From the NCBI GenBank assembly GCA_020809705.1, contig CP085830.1, forward strand, positions 5,766,001-5,830,000: a DNA stretch of 64,000 bases, given 5' to 3'. Shown here piece after piece: positions 43,670-55,211 of the stretch (the stretch's first letter is position 1; each line of letters starts with the position of its first letter). Source of the stretch: Calonectria ilicicola (lineage: Eukaryota > Ascomycota > Sordariomycetes > Hypocreales > Nectriaceae). The translations under genes and the position numbers were made by a program. The notes under the pieces are model-generated. The model made no database searches. It was not told the origin of the DNA and was given only the letters and a program-made list of their open reading frames with translations.

Positions 43670-45012
43670 CTAAAAGTACGAATTGAGGTTTTCAACCGCT
43701 CCTGCTCCCTGAAAATCCCTCTGGAATTGTTCCCTTGCAGAAATGGATTCATTGAGATGCGTCTCGCATACAACCGTCTCTTCGTACTGAGCCATTGACC
43801 TCGCTATGAAAACTGCATTCCTAATCTGCAATAACGGTTAGGACCCCCCCCTTATCACGCATGTGACCACGTACCTCTCGTCCATTCAGTTCTTTTTTCG
43901 CTAGTTCGTCAAGTGCATCCTGGGGACAATCGGGGCTTCCGTGTTTAGTACTGGCCTGCTCCAGGAAGTGTTTCCACACGGCCGCGCGCGCATCCGGTCC
44001 CAATGGATGATGTTGAAGTGCAAGATGAATTCTGCTAACCATTGCTTCGTCGAATGACTGCACTCGGTTTGTAGTTAGAAATAGAATGCCATCGTATTGT
44101 TCTAGTTCACGTAGGAAGACAGATACGAGTGCATTGAGATGTGGATCATTCGAGCGCTGGGCCAGAAAGACATCTGCCTCATCTAAAAGCAGGATGGCTT
44201 TCCACCGGCTTGCAATCTTAAAGATCCTGGTCAAGACACTCTCCACCTTGACTGGATCCACACCGATTTGGCCAGCCGGTACCTGACTAGTTAGCAGGGC
44301 CATCGAAATCATGGAGTCAAACTACTTACAGTATAGAGTGGAATCTGATACGTCTCTGCAATCGTTTCTGCTGTTAAGGTTTTGCCCACACCAGGAGGTC
44401 CACTATAACACCATATTAGCTACTCATTCGACGACATTGAGAGTGCAACATACTAGAGCAAAAAGTTAATACCCTTTCCTTTCCCTTGAACGAGGTCCCT
44501 AAAGCCATCGCTCTCGTCCCGATCAAGATATGTCTTAGTTAGAGCCCAAATTGGTTTCTTTTGACTCTCTGGGATCTTAACATCACTGAACGATGAAGGA
44601 CTCCAGGATATTTTCTGAATATTAGCAACAGCAAACTCCACTAACATATATTATTAGCAAACTGCATGTAGGAGACTGATGTTTACTCACAAAAAGATTT
44701 ACTACTAAGGCAAAACCCAAACACAGTTGGGCTGCAAATGAGGAAATCTCTCTCCTCAAACTGCGATAAGTTAAGACCTGCAAGTTCGGGCGAATTGGTT
44801 GTGCCTATAATCGGATCCCTTGGTTCTACCTTTCGTACTTGTGGAAACGGGTGATCAGGCCTCTGCTCGTGAAAACAAATAGCATCGATGATAATTCGAC
44901 CTTCGATGTGCTGTTTGACAATGTCCCCTTCATCGTCGATAAAAAAGCTTGCCCCTTATATTGACGGTGATGACAGCCCATCAAAGAGACAAACTTACGG
45001 CCGTTATCGATC
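43670..45012 (-). pseudogene. Large fungal AAA ATPase, truncated at its 5' end by the telomere-like tract
   Basis: The minus strand encodes the C-terminal half of a well-known fungal AAA protein. In order it reads 'ASFFIDDEGDIVKQHIEGRI', 'FLICSPTVFGF', 'ISWSPSSFSDV', 'GKGKGINFLL', Walker A 'GPPGVGKT' (about 44,380-44,401), 'VPAGQIGVDP', Walker B 'ILLLDEADVF', the sensor/finger region 'LFLTTNRVQSFDEAMVSRIH', and the end 'NAVFIARSMAQYEETVV...ENLNSYF', stop at 43,670. Five introns of about 45-60 bp are inferred, with GT-AG ends (first one starting GTAAGTTTG at about 44,997). ATPase residues are intact. Upstream of 'KIDNGR' the coding sequence stops exactly at the TTAGGG tract at 45,013, so several hundred N-terminal residues are missing. 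Confidence 0.85.
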
Positions 45013-45036
45013 TTAGGGTTAGGGTTTAGGGTTAGG
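45013..45036 (+). repeat. Interstitial telomere-like repeat (TTAGGG, about four units)
   Basis: The plus strand reads TTAGGG TTAGGG TTTAGGG TTAGG. TTAGGG is the usual telomere repeat of filamentous ascomycetes. The G-rich strand points right, the orientation of a right-hand chromosome end. It joins the broken AAA ATPase gene on the left to the 3' end of a LINE on the right. Confidence 0.85.
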
Positions 45037-46439
45037 TATATTTAACTATCTATAGCTAATAGTGCTTGGTTGCTTTTTAATAGGAAAGATATTTCTAGGT
45101 TTCTAGGTCTTATAGGGGAGTATTAAGGTAAGAGTTCTTGGATAGGAAAATAGAAAAATAAGAACATAGGAAAATAGGAAAATAGGAAAATAGGAAAATA
45201 GGAAAATAGGAAAATAGGAAAATAGGAGTTAGGAGGTAGAGTAAAGAGTAAAAGAGAGAATAAAAAGAGAGTAAAATAGAGAGTGAAATAGGGGTTAGTT
45301 TTGGTTGAAAAGGCTGGCCTTTAGCCCTTTAGGAATAAGAATTGGGTTTTTAGTAGGGCTAATAGCTATAGAGCTAGCTGCCTGGGCTCTAAACTTACTA
45401 AGCGTAAGGCCAATAGAGGTATTAAGCTGGCTGGCTGCTATTTTCCCTATTACTTCCTGAAGCTTTTTATAGCTTTTAGCTATTTCTAGCTCCATTAGGC
45501 CCCTAGCAGAGAAGATTAGGGGTTGGAAGAAGGGGTTTAAGGCTTTGTATTTCTTTAGTTTATCCTTGGTTGTAGTAGCTAGGATCTCTTAGGTATCCCT
45601 CTCTTAGCTGTTAATAGCTATAATTTGTAGGTTATAGTAATAATAGTTAAAGCCCTTGAGAATAGAGAAGTCTGCCTTTAGGTTAAGGCTAAGGTTAATA
45701 AGAGGCTCTATTTTAACCTCTAGGGTAGGGTTGCTTTCTAAAGCTTTCTTAAAGGCCTAATTGATCTGGTTATGGCATTAGATCTACTTCTTTATGGCTG
45801 CTTTATAAATATCTTCATGATTTATATCTGCTATTTCCCTGTAGTAATTATAGGGGCTTCTAGGAGTCTTAGAGGGCAATAATAGCCTATTTCTAAGGCA
45901 TTTAGTAACTTCTTGGTCTGCTAAAATATAGGTTTTTTAAGTAGGTAAGATCTATAGCCACTTTCTGCTTAGATAGCTAGCATTTTCTAGGCGGGTTTTC
46001 TTATAGCTAGGGGCTAGGGTTTTCTCTAGCTGTTCCACTCTATAGGAAGTATCCAGTTCTAGGACTTCTTGAGCTGTAGGGGGTAGGGCTGTATAGGGCT
46101 GGATTGAGAAAGGGTTCTCTAAGGAGCCTTTAGAAAAGAAAGGGATGATCTTTTCAATTATAGGGTAGCTAGCTTCTTTAGCTGCTTGGTATAAGCCCTT
46201 TGCTATATCCTGGTGAATAGGAATACCTAGGCCTCCTCTTCTAGTAGGGATAGCTATTAGATGGGGGTTTAAGGTAGGCAAAGGGTCTTGTTTTTTCCTT
46301 TGGGCTAGTTTTTGGATAGATTTCTCTATAGCTAGGTCGATTTCCTGCTATTGTTTTTCTAGGCCCTCTAGGGCTAGTTGTCTTAGAAGATGCCTTAAAA
46401 GGAGATGAATACTGCCTCTTAGTAGGAGAAGGGTGTTTT
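45037..46439 (-). mobile_element. Non-LTR retrotransposon (LINE), 3' part
   Basis: On the minus strand, coding-like sequence runs leftward from 46,434. It shows 'TRRGGLGIPIHQDIAKGLYQ' (46,240-46,180), a region after the reverse transcriptase typical of fungal LINE ORF2 proteins, then a near-continuous frame ending 'FQPLIFSARGLMELEIAKSY' and 'TLSKFRAQAASSIA' at about 45,300. A few stops interrupt it. Gypsy element B splits it; the reverse-transcriptase YLDD box lies on the far side (58,709-59,022). After the coding part come AT-rich 3' sequence, an 8-bp satellite and the telomere-like tract. Confidence 0.78.
45142..45228. repeat. 8-bp satellite (AGGAAAAT)n in the LINE 3' region
   Basis: About nine nearly perfect copies of AGGAAAAT in a row. 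In LINE sense this is a pyrimidine-rich (ATTTTCCT)n tail region about 110-215 bp from the element's junction with the TTAGGG tract. Confidence 0.88.
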
Positions 46440-46838
46440 TGTAATGATCTGGTTAATTCCCAACTTGATGAACCAATCAGAATGAAGGGTTTATTGTTGG
46501 CAGGATGGTTAGGTGTGTTATAGTAAATAGAGCAATGGAAGTGTTATATTAGGTAATAGTTAATTGTAATTAAAGTAATTAAATTGTATTGAAAGCTAAT
46601 TAATTCCATTTTTTATAGTAGGATCTAATCTGTTTATATACTGTTATATCTAAGGTTCTATTATTGTAATGGTTAAATGGAGTTGGTTTAATAATATTTA
46701 CTATGATTTTTAGTGGTATTGAATGGAGGCTATTTAATTTTACTTTTATTGGTTAGTTATATAGGTTTAGGGTAGTTTTATTATGATTGGTTGGGGTTCT
46801 ACTTATAGTTATTACTTTTAGGTATTTAGATTATAATA
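46440..46838 (-). repeat. 3' LTR of element B (399 bp)
   Basis: On the plus strand it begins TGTAATGATCTGG (better copy: TGTAACGGTCTGG) and ends ATTATAATA (better copy: GGTCATAACA). It pairs with 58,310-58,708. Confidence 0.88.
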
Positions 46839-49800
46839 TAATACTTTCCCTCTTATTAGTCTTATTTTAAGGCTAGATAAATAGGCTAGTTTCCTTATTT
46901 ATAATTACTATATATTTCTTTCTCTTTTATCTTTTTATAATTTAAGTACTAATAAAATATTAGGTTATATTATTAAAGTTATTCCTTATCTTAAGGTAAT
47001 TAAAGCTTATTAAAAGGATATTATTAAATTAATTAATAAATTTGGTTTTAAGATATTTTATTATTTGGCTTGTTTTTATATTAAGTAGCTATCCTGTGTT
47101 ATGGTTAAGGGAAAAAGTTATTATGAATTTTATATAAGGAATAAGTATTTTAACTGTGATTTTGGAGGTATTTTTACTTAGGCTTATAAGTATATTCCTT
47201 CTTTTACTTTTATATATTTATTTTCTTCTTAATTAAGTGGGTTTTTTATAAGAAGGATTGGATTGATGGGAAGAAGGAGAAGATTAAGGTAGATTTAATA
47301 AGTGCTTTAACTTGGTTGTAGTGCTTGTATACTTAGGAGTATTATTTATATAAGAAAGTAAAAGAGATAATTTTTTAAGATTATAAGGATTTAAATAAAT
47401 TGGAAGAAAAGGAGTATACTAAGGTATTAATATTATTAAAGGTATAATTACTTAAGAATTATAGGATTATTAATTAAAGTGGTTTGCTTGATTTTTTTGT
47501 ATTGATTTTAAAGAAATGCTTTTAGTATTTTTAAGTAATGTGTAAGGTGTTTGGTAGGTTTTTAGGTTATTTCTTTATAATCTTTTTATTTAATTTTAAA
47601 TTTTTTATTTTTTTCTTCTTTATAGGATTTTTTAATTTCCTATTGACCTTCTAGGTTTTTTATTTGTGGTTTGTACTTAGGTCTTATGTTTACTTGAATA
47701 CCCTCGCCTGGTTCTAATAGTAAGATATAGAAGATAGGGTGGACCTTAATATTATCTAGGAGATCAAGTTTATAGTTATTTTTTAATATTTTTTTTTAAT
47801 TAAGTATAGCCTAATCTGTATAAAGTTGATTTTTTTATTTTATTTTTTTATTATAAGATTTTTTGTTGTTAGGTAGATTATATCTTCCTTTGAAAAGGTT
47901 AGTCCTTTTAGCTTTTTAAGGTTATAATATCTTTTTATTATATTACAGATAAACTTAAGTTTTATTTTTATTTTTTTATATAATTTTCTTAGATTATTTG
48001 ATTTAATTATAGCTTTTACTTAAATTATGCCTTCTAAAGGGGCTTGGTAAGTGTTTAGTATGAAGTTAAAGTTAGCCTTTATTAATATTATTTTAATACT
48101 ATAATTATAGAATATATTATATATTAATTATATAATAAATAACTTTTTTATTTAATTAGTTTGATTATAGTTAATATAGTATTATAGATATTACTTGATT
48201 TCTTGATTTTGGTATTTGATTTGCCTATCTGTTTGGGGGTGGAAGGCTATATTTAGCTTATAATTTAACCTTATTAAGAATATTAGGCTTTACCAAAACT
48301 TAAATATAAATAATTGTCCTCTATCTAAAATAATTTCAATTAATAATCTATATATAATAACTATATTTTAAAAGAAAAGGTAGGCAAATTATTTTTCTTT
48401 TATTACTTTATTATAAGGAAGATAATATATTACTTTTATAAAATAATTTATAATAATAAAAATATTATTATAATATACTTCTATAGTAGGGTCTACTAAT
48501 AAGAGGAGGTTAGTAATAAAGTCCATTATGATTAAGTCCTATAGTTGTTATGCGATAAAGGATGGTTATAATAATCTATATGATTTATATCTTGGTTTTT
48601 TAGAGTATTAATATAGGCTGCATTCCTTATATACTTATTTAACTTTCTTTTTCATTTTATTAAAGAAAAATATCTATTTGATTTATTTAAGGGTTTTATT
48701 AATGCCTTTGTAGCTATATAAGGGATATTTGTGAATGTTCCTTATTAGCTTTATTTAGTATTTTTTTAGCATTTGTAGATAGTCTGTTTTTTTTTCTAGA
48801 AGTGCTAGATTATATTTTTCAATTTTCTTTAATAGTAGATTGCCCTGTTCCACTTATTGTATTAGTATTTCTGCGGTAATGGTTCTAGTTGTACATAGCA
48901 ATCCTTTTACTTTTATAATAGCAATTATTTTCTTTATTTTTATTATTATTTTACTAATTAAGGCTTATTTTAATCCTCTATTAGTATTATAGATTAATAG
49001 TTTTTCTTATATTTTTAATTTTTTTATATTATAATTAGATTGATGGCTGATTATATTAGTATAACTGTTTTTAGTTCCTTTAATATAGATAATTTAGTAG
49101 TTAAATTTGGATAGGTATTCTATATATTATAGTTACCTTCTACTAAGTTTTTAAGTAATTGTAAAGTAAGTAATATTTTTATAATTAGTATATATTATAA
49201 TTTTATAATTACTTTTTAAAAGATATTATTAGAATTCTTTAAAAGTATTAATAATAGTAAGGAATTCTTTATTATAGATTAAGTAGTTTAATTCAGGGCT
49301 ATATAGCTTATACAAATAAAATACTATAGGATGTAGATTTCCTTGTTCATCTTGTTATCCGATCTGGGCCCCTAAGGTGAAGTCTAATATATCAATTTCT
49401 AGCTTTATAGGCTTATTAGGGTTAAATATTGTAAGGATAGATTCTTTTAAAATAGTATTTCTTATAACTTCAAATAATTATTATACTTTATTTCCCTATT
49501 AAAAGGTAATTCCTTTCTTAGTTAGTTCTATTATATTTAAAGTGATTTTACTAAATCCCTTAATAAATCTTTAATAATAATTAGTAAATCCAAGGAAGGC
49601 TTATACTTTCTTTATATTAATAGGTTCCTTCCAATCTTTTATTATAGTGACTTTCTTTAGATCTATGCGAATTTTATTAGGGCTGATAATATATCTTAGA
49701 AATTCTACTTCTTAAGTGTAGAACTTGCTTTTTTCTAATTTAACCAGAAGTTTGGCATCTTAAAGGGCCTTTAAGACCTTATAAACATATTCTTTATATT

Positions 49801-49842
49801 CTTTTTCATTTTTGAAGAAGATGAGGATATTATCTAGGTAGT

Positions 49843-50054
49843 TGTCACAGGCTGAAGCCTGGCAGAGGATTACGGCTATGCCGTATCCACCTAGATTAAG
49901 CTTCATGACTATATTGATAGCAAGGGCATACCAAGGCATATATAATCAGAAGAACACGTTCTTCTGATTATCTTCTTCTTCTTCCTCCTTAGCTTTAGAT
50001 AGACTAATACAGAGTACCCTTCAGGTTGAATAAACCCAGGACCAGCCCTTCACA
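49843..50054 (+). repeat. 5' LTR of the chromovirus (212 bp)
   Basis: Begins TGTCACAGGC and ends CCCTTCACA. It contains a TATATAA box immediately followed by a perfect 12-bp inverted repeat (AATCAGAAGAAC, 2-nt loop, 49,944-49,969). Confidence 0.92.
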
Positions 50055-50159
50055 TATCTAAAGCTCAACCAACTTCAACACGAACTATCGGTCAAGACGT
50101 TCGCGGGCACAATAGCAGATCAAGGATCTAGTAGCTCGGCGCTGGATGAGGCGACCTAA

Positions 50160-51236
50160 CAGTGGCTAGCGTAGCTTATATAGCAGGGATTAAGTGCGGC
50201 TTTGGCCCCGATCCAGGAGTAGATTGCGCAGTTGAGAGCCCAACAGGGTAGTGCAGCAGAGAGATCGATGCCGCCACAGGAACGCCCTGAGGAGAGCCCG
50301 AGGGCCTCAGTCAAGGCAGAGTTATTGGGTTCAATTGGGCTGGATACTAATATCCCTCGACAGTCCCTCTTAAAGCGGAAGCCGCTTCCGAACCCACCAA
50401 AGTTTTCAGGTAACCGCCGCGAGTACCCAATGTGGTTACAGTAGATAAGAGATAAGTTAAAGCTGGATGCTTACCTTTACACATTAAACCAAGAGCTCTG
50501 GTACTTGGTCAACTTATGTTTAGTAGTAGAACCTTAGAAGGTAGTGGCTACCTTCTATGCTACTAGAGGACCTAAAGATTATTACAATCCTGCAGACTTT
50601 ATGCACTACTTGGATCGTACATATAAGGATGCTAATTCACAGGCGCACACAATAGTATCCTTACAAACCCTTCGACAAGGTAAGAATACCTCTCTCACAA
50701 GCTTTCTGCCTAAGTTTGAGCAGATTATGGCAGATGCAGGAGGCTCCCAGTGGGCTGATCAAGCCAAGATCACCTTTTTAGAAGGTGCGCTGAACTCACA
50801 GTTGCAGCATAGCTTGGTCACGGTAGACCTACCGCACGATTATGCGGGCTGGCTGGCTTGAGTACAGGATATAGCTTGAAAGCTAGAGAAACTCAGGAAG
50901 CCCAGGAAAAAGGAACCTACTACCAGCCAAAGGCAAGATCATATTTCTTAGGTCCCTAAAGTGACCAAGGACTATAAAGGTGATACGCCAATAACAGGCA
51001 AGGTAGCTGCTGAGAAACCGACCTCTCACAAGCAGCCTGCTAGTAACCAAGACCGGGATGCGCAACGTTGCTTTGGCTACGGAAGCCTTAATCACTTAAA
51101 GGCCTCTTGCCCAATTCGCCAATCAACAATCCGACAATCTCATACAAAGAAAGCCAAGCAGGCTAGTAGTGCTGACTCTGCGGAGTTAGACTTATCTGCT
51201 AGCGAGGGTGAAGACTTGGAAAACAGGGAGCTCTAA
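50160..51236 (+). pseudogene. Chromovirus gag
   Basis: One frame read through several stops (TAG at 50,442, another near 50,534, TGA near 50,859). A capsid-like part includes 'KVVATFYATRGPKDYYNP', 'HYLDRTYKDAN' and 'ITFLEGALNSQLQHSL'. A CCHC knuckle at about 51,066-51,107 has lost its second cysteine (CFGYGSLNHLKASC; TGT to TAT). The stops and this change are all C-to-T or G-to-A type. Gag forms the particle in which reverse transcription occurs. Confidence 0.82.
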
Positions 51237-51299
51237 TACAAAGTCGGGTATTAGAGCCATTTAGGGAAGATCTCCAAGGGTGGGTAAAGTAAAAGCCTA

Positions 51300-54200
51300 T
51301 AATAATTAGTAGATTAGCTCTAGTTGAAGTAAGAGTTAACAATCAACCTATTCAAGCCCTTATTAATACAGGCTGTAATGCTTTTGCCCTTGTAAGTAAA
51401 GATCTAGCCAACCAGCTAGCCCTTCCGTATGTTGAGAAGAAGCCATAACAGCTCAGTGGCTTTACCAAGTCTAAGGAAAGGACTTATACCTCCGGGGTTG
51501 TGGCATTGACCCTTGAGGTAGGAGATTATAAGCAGAGGCTGTATGCCTATACTGTAAAAGGCCTAGAAGAGGATTTATTCTTAGGTAAGCCTTGGTTAAA
51601 GGCAAATGAGGTTATTTATGATATAGCAAAGGAGTGCATCACCCATGGGGTAGCTGGAATCAAGCTGCGGCTTGCTGGCGAAGAAGAAACCCTAGGGGTC
51701 CGTTAGATATAGGCAGCTTGTTGTGTTATAGCTGCGACCTTTGCAGCTGAATGTCGCCGCTTGCGTAGGACACGTGGTCTAATAGTATTATTAGTGCGAT
51801 CTATTAGCTTAAAAGATATTAAAGAAGCCCTTTAATGGAAGGTTGAGGAAGACCCAAAGGAACAGGTTCCGGCTGCATTGCTTGATGAATTTGGAGAACT
51901 ATTCTCAGCAATGGAGGCAGCTAAACTACCACCACACCGACTAAGCATTAATTATAAGGTTAATCTATAGTAAGATAAGTTCGGGGATGAACTATCGCTC
52001 CCTTGGGGACCTTTATACAATATGTCTAGGGAGGAATTGCTAGTCCTCAGGAAGACTCTTAGGGATCTATTGGATAAGGGATTTATCTAAGCTAGTAGCT
52101 CGGCTGCTGGCGCCCCGGTATTGTTTATTAGGAAGCCTGGAGGAGGACTACGCTTTTATTGCAACTACCATGCGCTTAATGCTATTACATGGCAGGATCG
52201 GTATCCTCTTCCCCTGATCACAGAGACACTACGGAACCTATCCAAGGCTAAGTGGTTTACTAAGCTGGATGTGGTTGCCGCCTTCCATAAGGTCCGAATG
52301 GCTAAAGGGCATGAGGCTAAGACTGCCTTCCGGACCCGGTTTAGGCTGTATGAGTGGCTGGTATGCCCATTCGGCCTAAGCGGCGCACCTGCTACATTCC
52401 AGAGGTATATGAACAAGGTGTTGCAAGACTTTCTAGATGACTTTGCTACAGCCTATTTGGATGATATATTGATCTATTCCAGCGGCTCAAAGAAGGATCA
52501 TCTAGCAAAGGTACGGAAGGTACTCCGTGCCTTGGCCGCTGCTGGACTACATCTAGATCCAAAGAAGTGCAAGTTTGCAATCCAAGAGGTAAAATACCTA
52601 GGATTTATTGTGCAGGCTGGGAAAGGAGTATCCTATGACCTAGAGAAGCAGCGAGCAATTCGCGAATGGAAAGCACCCCAGACGGTGAAAGGTGTGCAGA
52701 GTTTTCTAGGCTTTGCAAATTACTATCGGATCTTTATACCGGACTTTGCAAAGATATCAGTCCCTCTGACGATGTTAACTCGGAAAGAGGTTGCCTTTAA
52801 ATGGGGACCTAGCGAGGAAGCAGCTTTCCAGGAACTCAAGCATAGGTTTTGCGAAGCTCCTATGTTACAACAGTGGGATCCGGATAGGCCAACATTTCTT
52901 GAGGCTGATTGCTCAGGTAATGCATTAGGAGGAGTGCTAGCTCAAGAAGATAAGCAGGGCCGCCGTCGGCCAGTTGCCTTTCACTCACAACAGCTAAGCC
53001 CAGCAGAATACAACTACCCGATCCACGACAAGGAGATACTAGCGATCATACATTGCCTAGATGCTTGGAGAGCAGAACTACACAGCTGTGGCCCATTTAC
53101 TATTATTACAGATCATAAGAACCTAATATACTTTATAAAACATCAGTATCTTACAGAGCGACAGAGTCGTTGGGCAGGACAGCTATCGGAATATGATTTC
53201 CAGCTTAAGTATCGACCCAGCAGCAAGGCAGTAGCGCCAGATGCGCTAAGCCGCAGAGAGCAGGATATACCCAAGGGGGTCGAAGACCCTAGGAAGCAGG
53301 GCCATTACCTACAGTTGATCCCTCAACTAGCTATTCCACAGGATAGAGTGACTACACCGGAGCAAGTTATTCTTCAGGTAGCCCAGGTAGAGATACTACA
53401 GATGGTGGTTTTCTCTGATCATCCAGAGCTACAGGATTTATGGGATCAAGCTATTGCTATGGATGAGACTTACGCAAGTGTATATGCTACAGTATAGCAG
53501 CAGGAGCGAAGTCTGCCACCTAAGTTAGGTCTGAAGGTTCAGATCTCAGAATATACTTTAAATGCTAAAGGTCGATTGACCTTCCAAGACCGGTTATAGG
53601 TACCTGGTAGTGAGATTGATGCAGAGGTACTGTGTACTTATATTGTGCAGATGGAGCATGATGCTGCTACTGGAGGTCACCCAGGCCATGATAGCACAAT
53701 AGCCTTAGTATCAAGGCGATTCTTTTGGCCAGGACTATCGCAGCTAGTTCGCCGGTTTGTTGCTAATTGTCAAGTCTGCGGAAGAAGTCATATCTGGCGG
53801 CAGTTAAAGAGAGGGCTATTAAAGCCTTTGCCGGTTCCAGAACAGCCACAGAGTAATCTAGCTATAGATTTCATAACAGATCTTCCTCCAACAGGCAAGA
53901 ATAAGTCTCAATATCTATGGGTGATAGTTAATCGACTTATGCAAGCTATTACACTCGAGGTTATGCCTACAATGGAAGCAGAAGCCTGTGCAGAATGGTT
54001 CCTTAGCTGCTATTATAGATCATATGGGATGCCCCAGTTTATTATTAGTAACTAAGGGAGCAATTGGACCAGTAGGTTCTGGCGAGCCTTCTGCAAGCTA
54101 GTTAGTATTATATAGCAGCTTAACACAGCATACTACCCGCAGACCAATGGGGGGCCAGAATGGATGAACTAGGAAATCTAAGCATACCTGTGAGCATATG

Positions 54201-54900
54201 TTTGCTATTTGCAGAAGGATTAAGGTTATTATCTCCTAGCAGTGCAGTTAGCACTGAACAACTGTGAGAACTTGGCTATAGGGATGAGTCCCTTCTTCTT
54301 AGAGCATGGGTACCATATAGAGCCCTTTAAGGTCCAGGAGATTGCTGTGGAGTTACCACTGAGTAGCAATGAGGCCCGGGCTAGGAACCTACTACAGAAG
54401 ATTCAAGATACTACAGAATTTGCACAGGCTGCAGCAACTGCAACACAACAGCGCTATGAACAAACAACAAATAAGAAGCGGATGCTAGCGGAGAGGTTTA
54501 AGGTTAAAGATAAGGTCTAGGTTAATCTGACCAACTATAAGTCCCCTAGGCCTTACAAGAAGCTAGATTGGCTACATTAGCAATACACTGTGATAAAGGT
54601 AATAGGTACATATATGGTAGAGATTGATATGCCTAGGGCAATATACCTACGATTCCACGTTGACCTTTTGAGAAGAGCATGGCAGGATCTCTTGCTAGGA
54701 CAACAATAGGATGACTTCTAGCCCCTGCTAATTCAGGTAGATGGCGAAGATGAGTGGATAGTCGAAGAAATCCTATGTGCTAGGTGGAAGCAACAAGGAT
54801 GAGGCAAGATCCAAGAAGCTCTTGTTCGATGGTATGGCTATGAAGAACCTACTTGGCAACCAGTAGAGTTCTTGATAGAGCTAGAAGCCCTAGATATATA
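51300..54900 (+). pseudogene. Chromovirus pol: protease, RT, RNase H, integrase, chromodomain
   Basis: Protease: 'ALINTGCNAFAL' near 51,355, where the catalytic Asp has become Asn. Reverse transcriptase (about 51,990-52,620): intact frame 52,121-53,497 with 'KLDVVAAFHKVRM' and active-site 'AYLDDILIYS'. RNase H: 'LEADCSGNALGGVL' to 'DALSRRE' (about 52,900-53,260). Integrase (about 53,645-54,500): HHCC zinc finger ending 'CQVCG', first catalytic Asp in 'LAIDFITDLP', the second Asp changed to Asn and followed by a stop (54,053-54,055), and 'YYPQTNGGPEW' keeping the Glu. Chromodomain (54,749-54,894): 'EWIVEEILCARWKQ', 'EALVRWYGYEEPTWQP'. The RT frame is open while protease and integrase sites are destroyed. 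Confidence 0.88.
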
Positions 54901-54999
54901 TAAAGCTACCTATAGGCCGATCATGGAATCAGATGGCCCGGTGAGCGAGTATACAGCACCGAAGCAACAAAGTCGCCGCTTGGAAGAGAGAGAGGGTAA

Positions 55000-55211
55000 T
55001 GTCATAGGCTAAAGCCTGGCAGAGGATTACGGCTATGCCGTATCCACCTAGATTAAGCTTCATGACTATGTTGGTAGCGAGGGCACACCAAGGTATATAT
55101 AATCAGAAGAACACGTTCTTCTGATTGTCTTCTTCTCCTTCCTCCTTAGCTTTAGATAGACTAATATAGAGCACCCTTTAGGTTGAATAAACCCAGGACC
55201 AGCCCTTCATA
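55000..55211 (+). repeat. 3' LTR of the chromovirus (212 bp)
   Basis: Same length as the 5' LTR with 13 differences, all transitions. It ends CCCTTCATA where the 5' copy has CCCTTCACA, a C-to-T change in the terminal CA. Confidence 0.92.

Larger units (their letters stand above)
49843..55211 (+). mobile_element. Chromovirus-type Ty3/gypsy retrotransposon, young but RIP-marked
   Basis: A 5369-bp element inserted in element B. The LTRs are 212 bp each (49,843-50,054; 55,000-55,211) with a perfect GTAGT target duplication (49,838-49,842; 55,212-55,216). The order gag, protease, reverse transcriptase, RNase H, integrase, chromodomain is that of chromoviruses. G+C is much higher than in the surrounding gypsy copies. 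A polypurine tract (GGAAGAGAGAGAGGG) lies directly before the 3' LTR. The LTRs differ at 13 sites, all transitions. It is not functional as read because stops interrupt gag and pol. Confidence 0.93.
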
